A DNA stretch of 64,000 nucleotides. Source: Diospyros lotus. Its lineage: Eukaryota > Streptophyta > Magnoliopsida > Ericales > Ebenaceae. How positions within the stretch are numbered: the first letter of the stretch is position 1; every line of letters begins with the position of its first letter. The position numbers and the translations under genes are program-made. Location of the stretch: assembly GCF_014633365.1 (NCBI RefSeq), contig NC_068351.1, positions 24,586,366-24,650,365 of the forward strand, in the 5' to 3' direction. The notes under the pieces are model-generated. The model saw only the letters and a list, made by a program, of their open reading frames with translations, ran no database searches and was not told the DNA's origin. Below, in pieces: positions 34,701 to 46,136 of this stretch.

Positions 34701-36060
34701 TAATAAAATCTTACTCTTGGATGACAATACATCTTTTAGGGTTGAATCTCTTTTCATCCCCTTTTCTTTCATGCTTGACTCACCCATAAAAAATTTTCTT
34801 TGAGATATATTTGGGTGACAAGCAACCTGCAAAAGTAACTCATCCACAAGCTTTTGGTGCCCAAACCACTTTGGGTTCACCATTGTTAGCATAGAGCTCC
34901 TCCTTAGGAACCCAAATTTGTTTAAGCTTATGTGGGTTATTTTTGTTTCTAAAATGATACCAATAGCTAGGATGTGAAGCAAAAGATTTTTGTTTCCTTT
35001 TTATGAAAATTATTTGCTTCTTATCCTTATGCACATTCCTCTTAAAATGAGAGTTTTTAGGTATCAAAACATGCTTGGATTCTTGAGGATTTGCATGAGA
35101 AACATTTAAAGGCTTGGTTTCCTTAAGAATCCATTTCATTTTAGATCCATAATATGATTTCTTTTTTAAAGGACATTTGTATGCAATGTGACCTAATTTA
35201 CCACAATAAAAGCATTTAATTTCATGATAAGTGTGTAAATGTGAGCTCTTGACTTTTGCTCTTTGACTATTAAAATTTTGAACACCTAGTTCATGATCAC
35301 ATGAATTTGTAATCTCCTCTTTTAAACTGAATTTCTCATTTAATGCACTATTTGAAAATTTCAATTCAAATTCTTCCAAAACATTTTCCTTTAACAATTC
35401 TTTATTGGAAGTAATCAAATATTCATTCTTAGATTTTAAAACTTCCAATTCTTTTGACAATAAATCTAATTTCTTTTGAACAGTTTTATTTTTCAAATAT
35501 AGCTTTTCAAAGCATTCAATAACTCTTCATTTGAAAAATCATTCTTACTGTCATCATTATAAGCATACAAAGAACTAGACTCATGATCAATATCAATAAC
35601 AAGAGTAGAAGTAGAGGTTACCTCCTCTTCTTCATTTACCACGAAACACATGTTTGAGCTTTCTTCACTAGAGGCACAAAAACTTCCTTTCTCCTCTATT
35701 TGTTGATGATTCAATGAATTTTCAACCTGTGAATTTTCATCAACTTGCTCATAACATTTGTTAGAAAGATATAATGAATCAAGAGTGTTTAGAATATCCT
35801 TAGCACTAGAGCATTTAGAAACTTTAACATAAATATCATCACTTAGGGTATGCTGTAAAATATGCATAGCTCTAATATTTAAAGAAAAATTCATTTTATC
35901 ACGATCATCCCATTCCATCTTTGGTTTTAAAACAAAACCCTTTTCCACAATATACCACAAATAACAATCAATGGATGTCATGAATAAACAAATTCTTTTT
36001 CTCCAAAAATCATAATAAGAGCCATCAAAATACGGTGCCACATTTATAGGATAACCTTCA
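34701..36060 (-). pseudogene. Copia element 2 gag
   Basis: The capsid (UBN2-like) frame at 36041-35493 begins near VAPYFDGSYYDFWRKRI and includes WDDRDKMNFSLNIRAMHILQ and DILNTLDSLY. A single frameshift at about 35495-35520 moves translation to the frame 35496-34840. There a Lys/Glu-rich coiled coil is followed by one zinc knuckle CFYCGKLGHIAYKC (C-x2-C-x4-H-x4-C, about 35172-35213), a basic tail and VWAPKAC near 34840. The layout matches Sirevirus gag. Apart from the frameshift the reading frame is long and fairly preserved, unlike pol. Confidence 0.85.
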
Positions 36061-36112
36061 TTTAGAGCAATGGATCCCTCCTCAGGTTGTTAGACCTTGA
36101 AATAAGGAATTA

Positions 36113-36125
36113 GGCTTTGATACCA
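36113..36125 (-). other. Copia element 2 primer binding site
   Basis: The minus strand reads TGGTATCAAAGCC, one mismatch from the usual initiator-Met tRNA complement, separated by two bases from the LTR at 36128. Confidence 0.85.
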
Positions 36126-36127
36126 AT

Positions 36128-37439
36128 TGTTAGAACGAGTAGGTGCTATGGCACACACCAAGAGGGGGGGTGAATTGGTTATATTAAAAAAATTTCTTTT
36201 GAGACGCAAAGATACTTTCATATGGTGAAGAATAAAAATGAAATCTTATCAATGAATAAACAAAGTCAATAGAGCAAAGATGCAAATGTAAAAGAGAAAA
36301 GATGAAGAGCAGTGAAGACACAGATTTATAGTGGTTCGGCTTTCCAAGCCTAGTCCACTACCTTATCTACCCACTAAGGATTTTCAAGCAAATTCACTGT
36401 CAACCCCTTACTCAACCTGAGTAGGTCCTGTAGTCCGTGACTAGGAAAAACTTACAAACCTCCCAATATAATGGGCCATCCAACTTACGCTAGAAAAATT
36501 TCAGTAATCGTGAAAATGAGAGTCTAAGAGTACAAACTCTTAGTTACAAGCTCTCTCCAACTGATAAATTTAGGCTTACAATGAATGTAACAGTGTATAC
36601 AAAGCCTCAGAAATGTAAATACAGTGAGAGAAGATATTGATCGCTCGATATAAAAATGAAAGCTCGGTGGTTGAAGATATTAAATGTTTTCCAACAGCCT
36701 TCAATCGGTTCTCCCAACCCATATTTATAGTAGATGGTAGATAGATCCAAAAATCTGACCGTTGTGGTGGTTAGGCGAGCATTAAATGCGCCAAAAACTA
36801 GCCGTTATAAGTTTCTACAAAAGATATAGTCGACAGAAAAAAATGCATAGTTGACTATTTTTTACAAGTAAAACAAGACATAGTCGACTATCTTATAACA
36901 CAAATTTTCCATAGTCGACAGACACATAAACATAGTCGACAGATGTAAAAATATGAAGAGAATTTTGAATTTTATGAACAAAAATAGTCGACAGATGAAA
37001 AGTCATAGTCGACTATCCTTACCTGATAGTCAACAGATGCAAAAATAGTCGATAGAAGCCTTAAATAGTCGACAGATCAAACCAACATAGTCGACAGATC
37101 AAACCAACATAGTCGACTATCCTTAACAGCATAGTCGACTATTTTCAACCATAGTCAACAGCATTAAACCACATAGTCGATTATCCATTTGAAAAGATTT
37201 AAAACTTAACAACTCCTCATTTTGATTCTTTTGAAAGCAAGTTGAGATTATCAAAAATATATTTATTTTGAATCTAAACACACTCAACCATACTTCAACA
37301 TTTCTCCTATATAAATTTTCATAACTTTGCTTCAAAGAGATTTAAAGATTGATTTTCTCATACATATAATCCATATAGTAGAGATTGATTTTCATATAGT
37401 CATTATCAAAACTATTTTATTACCACGAGTAAAATATCA
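36128..37439 (-). repeat. Copia element 2 5' LTR (right)
   Basis: 1312 bp partner of 29571-30880 with the same ends. Its TAGTCGACTA array (36825-37190) lacks one unit and has an extra tandem copy of 'CATAGTCGACAGATCAAACC' near 37084. Confidence 0.92.
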
Positions 37440-37869
37440 GTTAACTCCTATGTTAATCATGTAATATATTTACTGTGAGTTAATCATAAGTCACAATTAT
37501 GGTTTAATCAGAAGTAAACTGGTACAAGTATAGGGAACTTGTACCAGTCGGCTACGGCCGGAATCTGAGATATGTTTAAATATGTTTGGTGGTTGGGATA
37601 ATTTATTGTGCAAGTTGGTATTTGTTTATTTGGAATTAGATTTATACTCTAAGGGCCTAATCAGATACGGGACTCGGGTGAGTTTTCGTTGCCTACGCAT
37701 TTTACTCTCGAGTTCTCGACCGGTCGAAGACGACGAAGCTTAGACCCCACCCAGGGTGCTCATATTATTTTAATGCTTTATATTGACAGGGGCATAACCG
37801 TCCTTCGTAGCAGGCCGGGGTTGTAATGTGTGTTATGGTGGCACCCAGTAGTGGGGTCAGGGCATCACA

Positions 37870-38261
37870 TTTTCTCACCATCTTTACAACATACTCAACT
37901 AATACAAAAATATACTTGATTGATTTTATCAAAAGAATTTTTTATATATACTTAGTCGATTTTCAAAGAGATTTTCTTACAAGCTTTATATCAAACTCGA
38001 CAAATACAAAACCATACTTGGCTATTTTGAAAGAAATACATATGAGCATGAAGTTATCCAATTTAAAAGAATTTATAAAATGTTTTGGAAATCATCAATA
38101 TACCAAATTTATTGAAAATATATTTTTAAAAACTATTTTCTTAATAAATCAAAATACAAATTTCTCAACAGATATGTTAAAACTGCCCATGGTCCATTGA
38201 GCACTATAACTTAAACAATTCAAGCCTCAAGTGAGAAAAACCCTAAATTCAAAATGAGATT
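37870..38261 (-). repeat. Probable continuation of the Copia element 1 LTR
   Basis: Follows the TTTTC duplication of the solo LTR and resumes the A-rich, ACTTGATT/CTTAGTCGATT-type sequence seen at 27.7-28.3 kb. It ends at the left border of the Tat element. Where the Copia LTR truly ends (here or beyond 47680) cannot be fixed. Confidence 0.5.
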
Positions 38262-39075
38262 TGTCGACGTTCGGAATTGGTCGACCGTGATTCGTTGGCC
38301 CGCAGTGATGCTGTGGATCCGAAAAATGTGTATGAGATGTTTGGTTGGTTCGTCCCTGCAAGGTACTCCGAAGCTCAAGTCAGTGAACGAGTAAGTAAAT
38401 ATCCTGATTCTTGATAAGTTGGTGTAGATAAAAAGTCTCTTACTTGGCTCTCAAAAGAGCTGGCCGATATATAGCAAGAGGTGTCCCCCTGCAGGTGCAG
38501 CATGCCTGCTGCAGGAGATGGGACAGAATACCTAGTGCCGGCGAAGGATGTCCATGCAGCAAAAGGTGCCGATGGAACCTCCATTAATGTGGATGGGATC
38601 TGTTATTAATGACGAGGGGACCTGTCATTAATGAGGATGGGATCTTAAGGTGAACGCGCGGAAACCCGGGCATGGTGGTAATGATGTTGTCAAGAAAAGG
38701 CTAGGATGGGACTGGCATGGGCTGGCCAGATGGGCTGAGAAAGTGGGCCTGAGCCGTCTAGTTGGGGCGGTCCTTGGCCCATTACCGCATTAGGGCTTAT
38801 ACCCTTCTTATAATACGAGCTGGTTGGCTGAGCCAACAAGCTGCCAGATTGCTGGGAGCTTGCTCGAAGCGTAGCTGGGAGCTTACCCAAATACATTGAT
38901 ATCCTAGAGGCATCACCGGGAGCTCGCTAGGTGTTGTTATACTAGCTTGGGCTTCAGTGACGCACGAGCTCGCTCTGAGGGGCTTAGCTTGAGGCCTCTT
39001 GGCCCTTTAGCGGTTGGGCCGGCCCACCGAGTTAAATTCAGCCCTTATAGAGTAGAACGAGAAATACCCATAACA
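38262..39075 (-). repeat. Tat element 3' LTR (left, complete)
   Basis: 814 bp from TGTCGACG to ACCCATAACA; on the minus strand it starts TGTTATGGGTATTTC. Contains GTCCCTGCAAGGTACTCCGA and GCTCAAGTCAGT at about 38350-38390, a phrase common in Tat LTRs. It aligns with 46983-47680 from 38424 rightward. Confidence 0.88.
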
Positions 39076-39342
39076 TCAAGCCCCTCAGCTCGCAGTGCGA
39101 TCTTCGGTCTGGGAGCTGACACGTACCGGTTATCCCAACTATCAATACATCTTTTCAGCTTCCCGCCCAATTGTTTCATATCACGTTGTTTTATGCAGCA
39201 CGTCTTGTCTGCGGCGCATATAATGCGCACGTTTCCTGCAACCGCTCAATCATCATGTCTGTAAGTCCCATACTTTTGTACACCGCCATTTGATCTGGGG
39301 AAGCTTATCGGTCTTTTCATCCGACGGTGGTGTGTCCTGAAC

Positions 39343-39352
39343 TATATAAATA
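39343..39352 (+). promoter_or_regulatory. TATA-like box before the antisense ORF
   Basis: TATATAAATA on the plus strand, about 480 bp before the ATG at 39826, in the non-LTR DNA between the 3' LTR and the antisense ORF. It fits independent transcription of that ORF, but this is inferred from sequence alone. Confidence 0.4.
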
Positions 39353-39825
39353 ATTAAAAAAAAATGGGGGGGAGAGGAGTTTACCTTCCCTTCTTTCTAT
39401 CGCATTATTTCAAAGACATCCCTTGCTCCTGAAATCGCTTCTTTCCCGATTCCGAGGCTCCATTATTGTTGGTTCTGAAATTTCTTCGTCCTCATTCTTC
39501 GATTGGTTTTTTTCTCCTTGGACTCAGCAGCCACCCGTTGGAGAACTGTAAGTTCCTTATATTTCTTTGGTATATTTCGTCTTTGTCCTCGTTCTTTCCG
39601 TTGATTCAGCCTCCATGTCACGCCATTCGGCAATGGCGGTGCGTCTCATAGGAATGGTCCTTGCTCGTCTCAAGAGGTTTCGTTAAACTTAGAAACCTCA
39701 GCTCTCATTTTCTTCTTTTTTCTTTTTTGTGAGTCATACCCTGTTGCGAAGCGCACGGCCTAATAGGTAGGAAGTGTCTCTAGGAGCTTTTGGTTCGCCA
39801 TTATAATATATATATATATATTTAG

Positions 39826-42158
39826 ATGTCTACATCAGGTCAGAAGCGCCGCGACCTCAGGGTAGAAGATGACGACACTTCCAGCTCGTCAAGGGATGGA
39901 GAAAGGGTGCTACCGTGAACTGTTCAAAGGTGGCGTCATCTGACTTCGAGGTTGCTGAGAGAATTCCTCAATGTACCGCCCTTACAGTTGCTCTGCGAGC
40001 TTCCGAGGAGCGCGCAACCCACGAGGTCTTCAAGCATTATCCCTTGAAGATGACGTTTAGCGAGCTGAAGTCGTGCGCTTCAGAATATAGACTTCCCTGC
40101 GGCACTCGTCTCATGGTGCCCTCGCCTAGCGACCACGCAGCTTTCCCTCTCGCAGGATACGTGCCTGTTAGTCCTCAGCATCTAGAGTTTGGCTTTAGGT
40201 TCCCACTCCATCCTTACCTCATTGTCATTCTAAATGATTTAAAACTTGCCCTTTTTCAGCTAACCCCCAATTCTTACGCTCAAATAACCTCCTTAGCTTT
40301 ACTTTTCAGAAAGAATGAGCTCCCCTTCCCAACCCCTAAAATCCTTAGGTACCTTTATTCTTTCAAGGGTACAAAGGATGGGTTGTATTACATGGCAGCT
40401 CGTTCGTCCGATTGTAAGAAACTCTTGCCTCAAGAGAAGGCAAAAGGCAGATCCAACGTAGGGGACTACAAGTCCCAGTGGTTTTATGTTTCTTGTTCCT
40501 CTCTTCACGACCTTAACAATCTCAGTTTCATCCTTGTACCGAGTGAGTGGTCTTTCAGCTTGTCCTAATGACTGTAATTCATTTATTTACTCTGTATTAA
40601 CAGATCTCCTTTTGTCTTGATTTTGTAGATGTTGTTGGTGGGAGGCCCGAGCTGACCATCCCCGAGGCAGACAGATTAAAAAAGGCTTCCGAGGTGAAGA
40701 CAGACGAGGACGACTGTGAGTTCACCGACTGCTTACTCCGAGACTACCAACTCGCTCCCCCCCTAAAGCTCAAAGAAATCAGAAATGAGGACATAGGAAT
40801 TCAGGGACAGAGAGAGATAGGGTCAGCCTTGGACATAGTTGATCTCAGTGGGAGCCCGATTAGGGAAAGTAGAACATGTGGCGAAGTCACCGTTGTGGCT
40901 CCGCCACCACTGCCAGAAGTGATGAGGCTTCAGCTCGAACGACCCGGTGCCCCCGCGATCTTGAGTGTGCCTAAGGTTGTTCGTGCGGCCTCTTCTCCTG
41001 CAAAAGCTCGAGAGGCGGGAATTCGTAATGAAGCAGAAGGTGCGAGCCACGACCTTGCGAGTTTGCCCGGTCTCGATCCCATATCAACGGCGGCAGCCTC
41101 CTCAAAATCGGTTCCCGCAGGTACCCCCTCGCACCCTGGGACTGACGTAACGGTCGTAAACCGCAGGAAACAAGTGGTCCACGAGGAGGCTCCCGAGGGA
41201 AAAAGGAAGACTCCATCGATCCCGCAAGCCGCTTAACAAGCTCAGGCTGACAAGAGGAAAAGGACGGACACCGCTGCGGAGCCGAGCGCCTCTGTAGTTA
41301 TGGTCGGTGGGACGTACTTCGCCCCCCTTCTCAGCAACTTGAACAAGGTTCTTGGTAATTATGCCAGGAGGGAGGTATCAGGCGAGGCACTCGACGACTA
41401 CGTTGCTCTCCACAGCCTCTTGGTAAGGTTCTTTGGCCGTTGTCGTAACTCTTAATTTCACTCTTTCTGAACGTACTGACCTCCGAATTTTATACGTTTC
41501 TTTGGGCGTCTTCAAGCAAAAAGAAGAGAGACCTCGCCTCTTAAGGGAGAAGGAGAAGCTTGAGAGCGCCGTGGAGACACTGAAGAAAGAGAAGAATAAA
41601 CTGGAGGAGAATCTAGCCTTTGTGACCGATGAATCCAAGAGGTATTGGAACAAAGTCGAGGGCCTAGAAGATCGGGTACGAGACGCCGAGAGGGCTAAGA
41701 GAGAGGTCGAAGATGAGCTGGGCTGCGAGAATAGGATGTATGAGTCAGCTTTCTCGCAGACGACTTCAAAGCTGAATAAAGTTGAAGCAGAGCTAACCGC
41801 AACGCAGGGTGACTTGGACAGGGCCGTTCATCGGGCTGTGGCGGCAGAGGAAGAGATCGAGCAGTTGAAGGTCGACGTTGAGGTTTGGGTCTGTAAGGAA
41901 TGCGAGGAGGTTGAGTCCGATATCTACAGTGCATTTCTCTTCACTTAGTGGAAAGCGCACCCAGGTTTCGAGTTCTCTTGCTTTGGCGAGGAAATAGTAG
42001 AGGCAGTGAAGAAATATGCCGCCGAAGTCGTGACCTCCCAAGTCGCTATCCCCGAGCCCGAACCTGATCGGGCCGTGGTTAACCTTTGTGCTAAAGATGT
42101 CGGCGGTCTAGTTCTTCAAGACGCGGTGGCCCTGAGTTCGGGCCCCTTAGGCCATTAG
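39826..42158 (+). pseudogene. Antisense extra ORF of the Tat element (plant putative-transposon domain plus coiled coil)
   Basis: Runs opposite to gag-pol. Exon 1 (ATG 39826, MSTSGQKRRDLRVEDDD) shifts frame near 39915 and then encodes the globular domain: PLKMTFSELKSC, YRLPCGTRLMVPSP, FPLAGYVPVS, FGFRFPLHPYLIVIL and PNSYAQITSLALLF. These match the plant 'putative gypsy-type transposon' domain (Transposase_28, PF04195). An 86-bp intron (GTGAGT 40543 to AG 40628) joins VP to NVVGGRPEL. A second intron is likely at 41423-41516. The last part is a long heptad coiled coil (LEKEKLESAVETLKKEK-like) ending in a conserved tail at 42158. In-frame stops at 41234 (TAA) and 41946 (TAG) disable it. The function of such proteins is unknown; they travel with Tat elements. 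Confidence 0.8.
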
Positions 42159-42510
42159 ACTTCCTCTTTTCTTGTTGTCTTCTTTTTTCTTTTCTTTTTT
42201 TTGTACTTGTACTCTGCAAGCAATACATTTCCTTTTGTTCAATCGAAGTCTTGTTTCTTTGTAGTTTGTTATAAGCTGAAAATCGATTATAGAGACTGCG
42301 TGTGAGTTTAAATTTGATCAACTCAAGAGCATTTTTTTTGTTTACTGTTAAGTTATACGCCCGGACAGATCATAATTTGATCTTAGCTAACGTATCATGA
42401 CTTTGGAGGGCTTTGGCGAGCTCAAGATGGATGCCCAAGTAAGTCACGGTCCATGACTTTTATCGCGTTAAGAGGACGCTAGCTGATGAACCGCAACTTA
42501 TGAGGTTCTG

Positions 42511-42979
42511 ATGAATGGGTTTAGCTTTATCAATCACGATCTAGTGTGAAGACTAAGGTGAATGCTCGGGTAAGCCACAAACCAGAGCACAGAAACTAAG
42601 TTGAATGGGCCCCAGCTCGCAGACCATAGCCTTATTGCGTGGTGACTTATTCAGTACCAAACCATGATACTAGGGTTAAGATGAATGATTTTAAGTTCGC
42701 CAACCACGATCTAGGGTGAAGACTAAGATGAATTCTCAGGTAAGCCGCAAACCATAGCACAAAGGCTAAGTTGAAAGGGCCCCAGCTCGCAGACCATAGC
42801 CTTATTGCGTGGTGACTTATTCAGTATCAAACCATGACACTAAGGTCAAGATGAATGATTTTAAGTTCGTTAACCACAATCTAGGGTGAAGACTAAGATG
42901 AATGCTCAGGTAAGCCGCAAACCATAGCACAAAGGCTAAGTTGAATGGGCCCCAGCTAACAGACCATAGCCTTATAATC
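42511..42979. repeat. 170-bp tandem array in the Tat element
   Basis: Three copies (the last incomplete) start with ATGAATG at 42511, 42681 and 42851, exactly 170 bp apart. Copies share 'GGTAAGCCGCAAACCA', GGGCCCCAGCT and 'CAGACCATAGCCTTAT'. A more diverged partial copy precedes at 42400-42470. It lies between integrase and the antisense ORF. Confidence 0.9.
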
Positions 42980-43149
42980 CTAAACGTCTTCTAACTCTTA
43001 TTCCTCACCACCAAAATGTGGGTGCAAAAAAGGATTTGGATATGAAAGGTTCATTAATATTACTCGAAACAAAGTATTCATTTTAATAAAGTGTCATCAA
43101 TAAAAGTGAGGCGTTGACCGATAACTAAAAATACACGAAAAGGGAAGAA

Positions 43150-44420
43150 TGTTTGCTTATTGGAAATACTGTCTCAGATGCTCTGCGTTCCATACCCGTG
43201 GGAGAGTTGCCCCGTCATTGTCGGCCAAATGATATGCCCCATTGCCAAGGTTTTCCTTCACAGTGTAGGGACCCTCTCAATTTGGGCCTAACATCCCATC
43301 GCTGCTTTTACGGGCTCCGGGGAGGACAAGGCGCAGCACGAGGTCTCCTGCATTGTAATGTCGGACTCGAACCCGCCGATTATAATATCTCGCCACGCAC
43401 TGTTGGTAAGTCGTGACTCTTAATCGAGCTGTCTCTCTCGCTTCTTCAAGCAGATCAAGATTTGAGGTTAGTAGTTGGTTATTGCTCTCTAGGTCGAAAG
43501 TGGCTCTTCGTTGACTTGTTACTTCGTTTTCCACATGGATCATTGCCTCAGATCCATATACACTGGAAAAAAGAGGTTTCCCCCGTGGTTGAACGAGTAG
43601 TAGTTCGATAGGCCCAGAGCACAGTTTGCAGTTCGTCTGCCTAGGCTCCTTTGCTGGCTTCCAACCTTGTTTTCAATATCTGCTTGATTATCTTGTTCAC
43701 AACTTCAACCTGACCGTTACCTTGTGGGTGGTCCACAGCTGTGAAGCTTTTCTTGATTCCTAGTGACTCACAAAATTGGATGAATTTCTCGCTGGTAAAC
43801 CGTGTTCCATTATCGGTAATTATTTGTTGAGGGACTCTGAATCTGCAGATGATGTTGTTCCATACGAAACTTTATGCCTTTGCGGCGGATATCTGTTCGA
43901 GCTCCTTCACCTCTACCCATTTGCTGAAGTAGTCTACGGCCATAATAGCATGCTTACACCCACCGCGAGCTGTTGGGAGCAGCCCAATTAGGTCGATCCC
44001 CCACATGGCGAAAGGCCAAGGGCTGCTCATTTGTTGTAGGTAAGCGGGGGGAACTCGTGGTACTTTGGAAAACCTTTAGCATGCATCGCATTTTCTCACC
44101 AGGTCCGTAGCGTCTCGCTTCATGGTGGGCCAGTAAAAGCCCTGGCGAAATGCCTTCTGAGCCAAGGATACTCCCCCAGCGTGATTGCCACAGTGGCCGG
44201 CGTGAATTTCAGTGAGAACCACTTGGCAGTCAGGCTCATCAATGCATCTGAGTAATGGAGCTAAGAATCCTCGCTTGTACAGCATATCATCAAAAATACA
44301 ATATCGGGCTACGCGGGTTCGAGTACGTCTTGCCTCCAGCTTATCACTCGGCAACCTTCCTTCTTGTAAGTAGTCAACGATCGGTTGCATCCACGAACCT
44401 GGCCTTAGCTCTATCCTCAA
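43150..44420 (-). pseudogene. Tat element integrase
   Basis: Zinc-binding start at 44210-44076 (HAGHCGN..., FYWPTMKRDA, RKCDAC), followed at once by a stop. The core reads WGIDLIGLLP (about 44000), VDYFSKWVE, TDNGTRFTS (about 43805) and HPQGNGQVEVVNK, giving the D, D and E catalytic residues. The C-terminal part (43580-43270) has YGSEAMI, LDLLEEARE and YYNRRVR..YNAGDLVLR, the GPY/F-side region of Tat integrases. At least two premature stops and frameshifts mean it is inactive. Confidence 0.85.
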
Positions 44421-44589
44421 AATCTCATTTTTTTCCTTCCATGCTTGGCGCTGCTAGGAACTCTATGGGGATATCCCCCAATGAGTTTGCATCCCCGACT
44501 GACGCCAGACGAGCTAGGGCGTCAGCGTGAGAGTTCTGGCCCCGCGGGACTTGATTTACTTTTCACTCTTCGAAGAGATGAAAAAGCTC

Positions 44590-44961
44590 TCAGACTTTCA
44601 GGAGGTATGGTGCCATCTTCGGGCCCTTTGCCTGATATTCCCCTTGTACCTGACAGACCACGAGTTGGGAATCACTAAAGATTTTCAATCGCTCTGCCTT
44701 AACTTCTTTTGCTAAGTGCAGACCAGCCAGAAGTGCCTCGTACTCCGCTTCGTTATTGGTGGCCCTAAAACCGAACCTTAGTGCGTAAGGTATCTTGTGG
44801 CCTTCTGGGCTTCTCAGGAGTACACCCGCTCCAGACCCGTGCTCGCTGGAAGAGCCATCAACGAACAACTCCCAGATGAGAGAGAGCGATGGAGTGGGCT
44901 CTTCCACTGGTCTTGTGAATTCCGCGACGAAGTCCGCCAGTACTTGTCCCTTTATGGCCAT
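44590..44961 (-). pseudogene. Tat element second (archaeal-type) RNase H
   Basis: A 124-codon frame reads MAIKGQVLADFVAEF, then WELFVDGSSSEHGSGAGVLL, NNEAEYEALLAGL and SDSQLVVCQV. The D in VDGSS, E in AEYEAL and D in SDSQL are the RNase H catalytic acids. A second RNase H after the RT-linked one marks the Tat lineage of plant gypsy elements. The domain itself is open, but the frames around it are broken. Confidence 0.88.
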
Positions 44962-45036
44962 CCTTAGCTTGTATTCTATGCTGAATTGGGTGAGCTCAAT
45001 AGCCCACTTGAGCAGGCGACCAGATGAGTCAGGTTT

Positions 45037-46136
45037 CTACAAGATTTGCTTTAGTGGATGTTTGGTCAGCACGCCAATCGGATGAGCTTGGAAATAAGGG
45101 CGTAACTTTCTTGATGCGACCACCAGGGAGAAAGCGAGCTTCTCCATGGGGGAGTACCTTGTTTCGGCATCGAGGAGTCTGTGGCTTACATAGTAAACTG
45201 GGTATTGCACCCGGTCTTCTTCTCGTACAAGCGCGGTGCTGACTGCGTATTCAGACATTCCTAGGTAGACAATTAGTTCCTCCCCTTCTTTTGGCTTTGA
45301 CATGAGGGGAGCCTGTCCCATGTATTCCTTCAGCTGCTGGAAAGCATTCTCACACTCTTATGTCCATTCGAAGCTTTTTGCTTGCTTCAAAATGTTGAAG
45401 AATGGGATGGATTTATCATATGATTTGGAGATGAACCTGCTAAGGGCGGCGACCTTTCCATTAAGGCTTTGTACTTCCTTGGTCTTGGTGGGCGATCGTA
45501 TGTCCAGTAAGGCTCGGATCTTCTCGGGGTTAGCCTCGATCCCCTTTTCATTGACCATGAATCCTAAGAACTTCCTAGAAGCCACGCCGAATGAGCATTT
45601 GAGTGGATTTAACTTCATCTGGTACTTTCTCAGAACCTGGAACGCTTCCGCTAGGTCGCTGATGTGGTTAGCGACCTGTCTGGACTTCACCAGCATGTCG
45701 TCAACATATACCTCCATGGTTTTTCCGATCAGATCCCCGAACATCATGTTGACTAGCCGTTGGTAGGTCGCTCCTGCATTCCTTAGTCCGAAGGGCATTA
45801 CCTTGTAGCAGTATAATCCCCGATCCGTCATAAAGGAGGTGTGCTCTTCTTCGTCAGGGTTCATGGGGATCTGGTTATACCCCAAATAGGCGTCCATAAA
45901 GCTCGGAAGCTGGTGGCCAGCAGTTGCATCTACGAGCTGGTCAATTCTTGGCAGAGGGAAGCTGTCTTTCGGGCAACCTTTGTTCAAGTCCGTGAAGTCG
46001 ACACAGGTCCTCCATTTCCCATTCTTTTTCTTTACCAGGACTGGGTTCGCCACCCAGGTCGGGTATTAGGCCTCCCTGATAAATTCGCTGGCCAAGAGTT
46101 TGTTCACTTCTTCTTTTAAGGCCGTGTATCGCTCGA
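45037..46136 (-). pseudogene. Tat element reverse transcriptase and RT-linked RNase H
   Basis: Begins ERYTALKEEVNKLL (about 46120), has a TAA at 46066-46068 where plant elements carry Gln, then WVANPVLVKKKNGKWRTCVD, FPLPRIDQLVDATAG, MPFGLRNAGATYQRL and the catalytic YVDDMLVKS (about 45690), LGFMVNEKGIEANP. A second stop lies at 45358. The RNase H-like part (45321-45037) has YVSHRLLDAETRYSPMEKL and stops at 45037. These are single-base stops in one shared frame, indicating modest age. Confidence 0.9.

Larger units (their letters stand above)
29571..37439 (-). mobile_element. Copia element 2 (Sirevirus-like), full length but decayed
   Basis: Two long terminal repeats (29571-30880 and 36128-37439) bound the element, with TG...CA ends. 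A polypurine tract lies inside the left LTR and a primer binding site inside the right LTR, so transcription is leftward. gag and pol remnants lie in the order expected. The flanking 5-mers ATCAA and GTTAA differ at two positions, both transitions, so the target duplication is imperfect or decayed. Multiple polypurine tracts and the gag/RT style point to Sireviruses. Confidence 0.9.
28304..37869 (+). mobile_element. Gypsy-type solo LTR, split by Copia element 2
   Basis: Starts TGTAACACCC at 28304 and ends GGGCATCACA at 37869, flanked by identical TTTTC repeats (28299-28303 and 37870-37874). Only LTR sequence is present: 28304-29570 and 37440-37869, together about 1.7 kb. It includes a TATA-like CCTATAAATA at 28921 and a GC-rich block at 28620-28870. 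The remaining 7.9 kb is a later Copia insertion. Frames inside are non-coding. Confidence 0.85.

Noticed and set aside
40823..42041. Minus-strand frames opposite the antisense ORF
   Set aside because: Shadows of the plus-strand coding sequence; no gag-pol domain is expected or seen there.
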